From Opitutaceae bacterium (lineage in GTDB: Bacteria; Verrucomicrobiota; Verrucomicrobiia; Opitutales; Opitutaceae): a DNA stretch of 64,000 nucleotides. Where the stretch lies: positions 1-64,000 of the forward strand of contig PLXS01000019.1 of assembly GCA_003151515.1 (NCBI GenBank), given 5' to 3'. The translations under genes were made by a program, and so were the position numbers. Positions within the stretch are counted from its first letter, which is position 1. Every line of letters starts with the position of its first letter. The notes beneath the pieces are model-generated. The model was given only the letters and a program-made list of their open reading frames with translations. It made no database searches and was not told where the DNA came from. Shown here in pieces: positions 61,049 through 64,000 of the stretch.

Positions 61049-62044
61049 TCAAGTCCCGCGCTCCAGTTTGGAGGCCGCCGTGACCGTATCCCCGTCCCTG
61101 GACCAGCGATACACCAGGGGACGCCTCGTGCGGTCGAGCTCCTTGTACAGCTCGGGGTTCGTGCGCTTGGGGACCGTGAGCACCTCGAGGCCCGCTCCGC
61201 TGCAGCTAAGGAGCCGCGCGTAGGGCTTGAAGTGCTCGGGCCTGCCGATGACGCGCGAGAAGCCTTCCGGCCCGCCCGCCCACCCGCGCTCGAGGGCTGC
61301 GAACGAGTAGGGCAGACTGCGCAGGTCAATCCCCGCCCGCTGGCCGAACTTGACCCAGTTGGAGTCCGCGAAGATCGCCGGCGGCGGCGGAGCGAAGTGG
61401 TGGCACCAATGCCTCTCGTTACCGGCCTGCAGCGCGGTGCACGGTTTCGCGTGGGTGCAGGGCGCGACGACCCCGAATGCGCCGGAGAGTTCGTCGCGCA
61501 GCGCTGCCAGACGCCGCCCCGTGTCCCGGGTTCCCGGCTCGACCCAGATGACCGCGCGCGATCTGGACGCCAGGAGGCGGATCTCATCGAGCGCGGCGGG
61601 CGCGAGCTCATTTAGCACGTGGCTGAGGACAAGCAGGCCGATCGGGTCGTCGCAGCGCAGGTACGCAGCGGTCGCCATCGACACCTCCAGCCCGGGAAGT
61701 TCCCTGCTCGCGGCGTCGTGGGCGAACATGGTCGCGGAGGGGGAATGGTCCCAGAACACGAGCGGACCGGCAAGCGCCGCCCCGAATCTCGCCGCGACCC
61801 TCCTTCCCGCGATGCCGCTGCCGCAGCCCCAGTCGAGGACGGGCCCGCCCCTCGGGGCCCAGTTCCTCAGGCGCAGCTCGTCCAGGACGGCGTCCCATTT
61901 CCATCCTATGCGCTCGCCGTACGTGACGTCGTAGCTGGCCAGGTCGGACGCCGACGTCCAGTACGGCCCGTCACCGAGCCCGCCGGACAGGAATCGGTCC
62001 CTGAGCCGGTCGAGGGCGCCCCAGTCGAGCTCCGTCCAGGTCAT
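61049..62044 (-). CDS. Rsm22-type small-subunit rRNA methyltransferase family protein
   Basis: The 331-residue protein belongs to the mitochondrial Rsm22-type family (PF09243), linked to small-ribosomal-subunit methylation or assembly. The SAM-binding loop is VLDWGCGSGIAGRR. The family's cysteine/histidine set is in VVAPCTHAKPCTAL and RHWCHHFAPPPPA, with the preceding VIWVEPGTRDTGRRLAALRD. The start overlaps the next upstream gene by 4 bases (ATGA), so the two methyltransferases are probably co-translated. Confidence 0.85.
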   Translation of the reverse strand: MTWTELDWGALDRLRDRFLSGGLGDGPYWTSASDLASYDVTYGERIGWKWDAVLDELRLRNWAPRGGPVLDWGCGSGIAGRRVAARFGAALAGPLVFWDHSPSATMFAHDAASRELPGLEVSMATAAYLRCDDPIGLLVLSHVLNELAPAALDEIRLLASRSRAVIWVEPGTRDTGRRLAALRDELSGAFGVVAPCTHAKPCTALQAGNERHWCHHFAPPPPAIFADSNWVKFGQRAGIDLRSLPYSFAALERGWAGGPEGFSRVIGRPEHFKPYARLLSCSGAGLEVLTVPKRTNPELYKELDRTRRPLVYRWSRDGDTVTAASKLERGT

Positions 62045-63207
62045 GCCAGTGAGAATCCCAGGTGCCCCGCCAGGGTCTGCCTGCGCACGCCGTAGAACTG
62101 CGCGAAGCGGCGGATCCCGCCCGCCAGGGCGCCGTTACCCGGGCTCCCGGACCTGACAGCGGCAATCATCGTGTTCTTCGCGGTGTGCTCGGTTGAGACA
62201 AACTCCATCACCCGCGTCCGGTACCCGGCCCATTCGAGCAGCTGGGCCCTGAGGGCATCCGTCACGAACTCGGCCTGCCTCTCGAGGAAGATTCCGTGCT
62301 TAAGGGCGCCCGAGAGCACTTCAGGCGCCGCAAGCTGCGGCCGCAGCTCCTTCTGGCAGCACGGGGCGACGACCAGCAGCGCGGCCCCCGCCGTGATCCC
62401 CTTCGCGAGCGCGTCGTCGGTCGCCGTGTCGCAGGCATGCAGGGCGATGAGGACGTCGACGCCGCCCACATCCGTGTCGGCGATCGAGCCGCGGCGGAAC
62501 GAGAGACGCTCGGCCATCCCCATGGCCGACGCCGTCGAGGCGCAGAAGTCGACCAGGTCCGCCCGGGCCTCGACCCCGCAGACCCAGGCGCGCTCGCCGA
62601 GGAGCTCGCTCACGGCGAAGGTGAGGTAGCCCTTGCCGCAGCCCATGTCGAACACCCGCAGCGGGCCGTCGCGCCGCAAGGGGGCCTCCTCCAGGAGGTG
62701 ACCGAGCAGCTCGGCGAACTTCTCGATCTGGCGCAGCTTGTCCGCCATGGACGCGGCCGGACGGCCCCCATCATCGGTGACCCCCAGCGCCCGAAGCCAC
62801 GGCGCGCCGAGGGGTATGGGGCGTCTCTTCACGCGGTCATGCCCCAGGTCAGGCGGGGGTTTCCCCCCGACGGTCCTGACCCTGAGCCGGTCGGTCCGCC
62901 CGCCCGTCTCCAGCTGGGCCGAATGCGTCCTCGTGAAGAGGTGGGCGTCGAGGAACTCCGTGCCGATCATCCGCTCCAGGAGAGCCAGGGACTCCTTTAG
63001 GTCGTGGTTCTTGGTCACGTCCCTAGTCTTGTGCCGCCACACGAATGCGAAGCTTGGCCCCTTCCTGAGGGCGACCGGCCGCACGAAGACGTTCTCAAGC
63101 GTCGGATCCGCCGAGGCGGCCTTGCCCAGGGTGAGCTTCACGAGGGCCCCATCCCTCATGGAATCACTCAGCAACCCTAGGAACTGCTCGCGGCCGCTGG
63201 GATTCAT
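62041..63207 (-). CDS. class I SAM-dependent methyltransferase with N-terminal extension
   Basis: The 388-residue protein has an N-terminal region (1-150, with FVRPVALRKGPSFAFVWRHK) and a SAM-binding domain from about 180. The motif I is VFDMGCGKGYLTFAV; IALHACDTATDDALAKGI and VVAPCCQKELRPQL resemble the Methyltransf_32/GSTCD-like family. The C-P-C-C-Q-K pattern is typical of this family. It acts perhaps on RNA or protein; the substrate is unknown. It overlaps both the downstream Rsm22 gene and the upstream lipase maturation factor gene by 4 bases. Confidence 0.8.
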   Translation of the reverse strand: MNPSGREQFLGLLSDSMRDGALVKLTLGKAASADPTLENVFVRPVALRKGPSFAFVWRHKTRDVTKNHDLKESLALLERMIGTEFLDAHLFTRTHSAQLETGGRTDRLRVRTVGGKPPPDLGHDRVKRRPIPLGAPWLRALGVTDDGGRPAASMADKLRQIEKFAELLGHLLEEAPLRRDGPLRVFDMGCGKGYLTFAVSELLGERAWVCGVEARADLVDFCASTASAMGMAERLSFRRGSIADTDVGGVDVLIALHACDTATDDALAKGITAGAALLVVAPCCQKELRPQLAAPEVLSGALKHGIFLERQAEFVTDALRAQLLEWAGYRTRVMEFVSTEHTAKNTMIAAVRSGSPGNGALAGGIRRFAQFYGVRRQTLAGHLGFSLA

Positions 63208-64000
63208 TTTGGCGTGTCTGGAAGAGTCACCGGCTGAAAATAGAAATCAAGCGGGGTCCGGCGCCACCAGTTTCCGGTAAGGGTCCGTTCCCTGGGGTTG
63301 GTGAATTCGTAGCGGTAGCGCACGACCCTTGCGTACCGCGGCGGGTGGCCGGGGAACGGGTTGCTGCGGAACAGGCCGAGGACCGCCGGGTCCCCCCTGA
63401 GCAGCCGCTCGCAGAGCGTCTCAACCCAGATGTTATTCTCGGGAGACTCGAGGGCGGCGAACCAGAGCTGCCAGTCGAGGCGGGGCTGGTACGGGGCGGC
63501 CCAGCCTGGCCTGCGGGCAGTCGCGACTGGCTTGAAGGGCAGCTCGTACTCGCGCCAGTCCGTCCCGTCGTCGCTGCCCTCGATCACGAGCTCGGGGCGC
63601 TCAACCGTCATGACGGCGAAGAGCCCGTAGTCGTTGAAACTGCGCAACGGGCCGATGTCCTCCGCGACAAAACGGACCAATGGCGAACGCGCGGCGCCCG
63701 GGTAAACCGCAGCCACCGACAGAAAGAAGGTGATGCCGACGGACATGGCCGCAAACCAGCGAAGCAGCACGGGCTTCGAGCGCACCGCCGCCGTACTGGC
63801 CGCCTCCGCCTGATCGACCCCCCAGTGGATCCGCCTGAACCAGTCGTCATCGAGGCACGTGAGGCAAAGGCCGACGGAGAGAAGATTGAAGAACGCATAA
63901 TTGCCCGTGAGCGCGATCAGCAGCTGCAGCGCGACCATGGCGAGGGCGGCGGCATGGCGCGCCGCCCTCGGTCCCGGGATGCACAGGGGCGCCAGCAGCT
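63204..64000 (-). CDS. lipase maturation factor family protein, 5' end off window
   Basis: Visible is the C-terminal part (about 265 residues) of a multi-pass LMF1/LMF2-like protein. The frame is open to base 64000 with no stop, so the start lies outside. Conserved pieces include ALTGNYAFFNLLSVGLCLTC (membrane segment) and the LMF block RPELVIEGSDDGTDWREYEL. Then come RRPGWAAPYQPRLDWQLWFA and NPFPGHPPRYARVVRYRYEF. In animals these proteins help fold lipases in the ER; bacterial members are of unknown role. It is the first visible gene of the leftward methyltransferase operon. Confidence 0.88.
   Translation of the reverse strand, partial: LLAPLCIPGPRAARHAAALAMVALQLLIALTGNYAFFNLLSVGLCLTCLDDDWFRRIHWGVDQAEAASTAAVRSKPVLLRWFAAMSVGITFFLSVAAVYPGAARSPLVRFVAEDIGPLRSFNDYGLFAVMTVERPELVIEGSDDGTDWREYELPFKPVATARRPGWAAPYQPRLDWQLWFAALESPENNIWVETLCERLLRGDPAVLGLFRSNPFPGHPPRYARVVRYRYEFTNPRERTLTGNWWRRTPLDFYFQPVTLPDTPK

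Overview
The window is a GC-rich Gram-negative chromosome segment, most likely from the Verrucomicrobiota and within them the Opitutaceae or a close relative. The support is indirect: two large TonB-dependent receptors without SusD partners, many secreted glycoside hydrolases, a LacI regulator, a TIR/TolB-like/TPR protein, an HpnN-MlaA pair and a reduced type II secretion/type IV pilus operon. No rRNA, tRNA or CRISPR array was recognised by eye.

Positions 1-2330 hold a GH39-like hydrolase and, downstream of it, an L-rhamnose mutarotase gene broken by an in-frame stop. Positions 2330-2790 are an IS3-family remnant: orfA is intact, orfB is cut off after its first part. Then come an S9 peptidase (2967-4886) and an AI-2E family transporter. 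Positions 6470-8939 are a leftward DUF883 / YqjE-type / small basic protein / cardiolipin synthase operon, followed by a lone membrane protein.

Positions 9937-16300 are a leftward three-gene set: an SGNH-TPR protein, a SLOG-like protein with four membrane helices, and a membrane-spanning TIR protein with a TolB/FlgO-like and TPR exterior. It ends at a hairpin that contains the last stop codon. The TIR plus SLOG/membrane pairing resembles the logic of Thoeris-type signalling and is the best candidate here for an undescribed system.

Positions 16535-37782 look like a beta-1,2-glucan (sophorooligosaccharide) utilisation locus. It has a TonB receptor, two glycoamylase/GH144-type proteins, a GH3 beta-glucosidase, a GH94 phosphorylase of the size and type of 1,2-beta-oligoglucan phosphorylase, a CocE-type esterase, a LacI repressor, and a sugar ABC importer lacking its own ATPase. 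An identical 14-bp sequence (TGACAACATTTGCA) lies in three of its promoter regions and a close palindromic variant in a fourth, which suggests one regulon. Positions 37793-44210 are a second leftward glycan operon: TonB receptor, GH89 alpha-N-acetylglucosaminidase and an HGSNAT/NagX-like membrane acyltransferase.

Positions 44362-48397 carry envelope lipid-transport genes: HpnN-like RND transporter, MlaA, and a convergent MlaC/HpnM. Positions 48519-58008 form a tightly packed secretin/ATPase/pseudopilin operon with degenerate signals in its pseudopilins. The rest is mostly housekeeping: mpl, rimO, an 28-residue basic protein gene, an Rsm22-type methyltransferase, a second methyltransferase and the 3' part of a lipase maturation factor gene that runs off the window.
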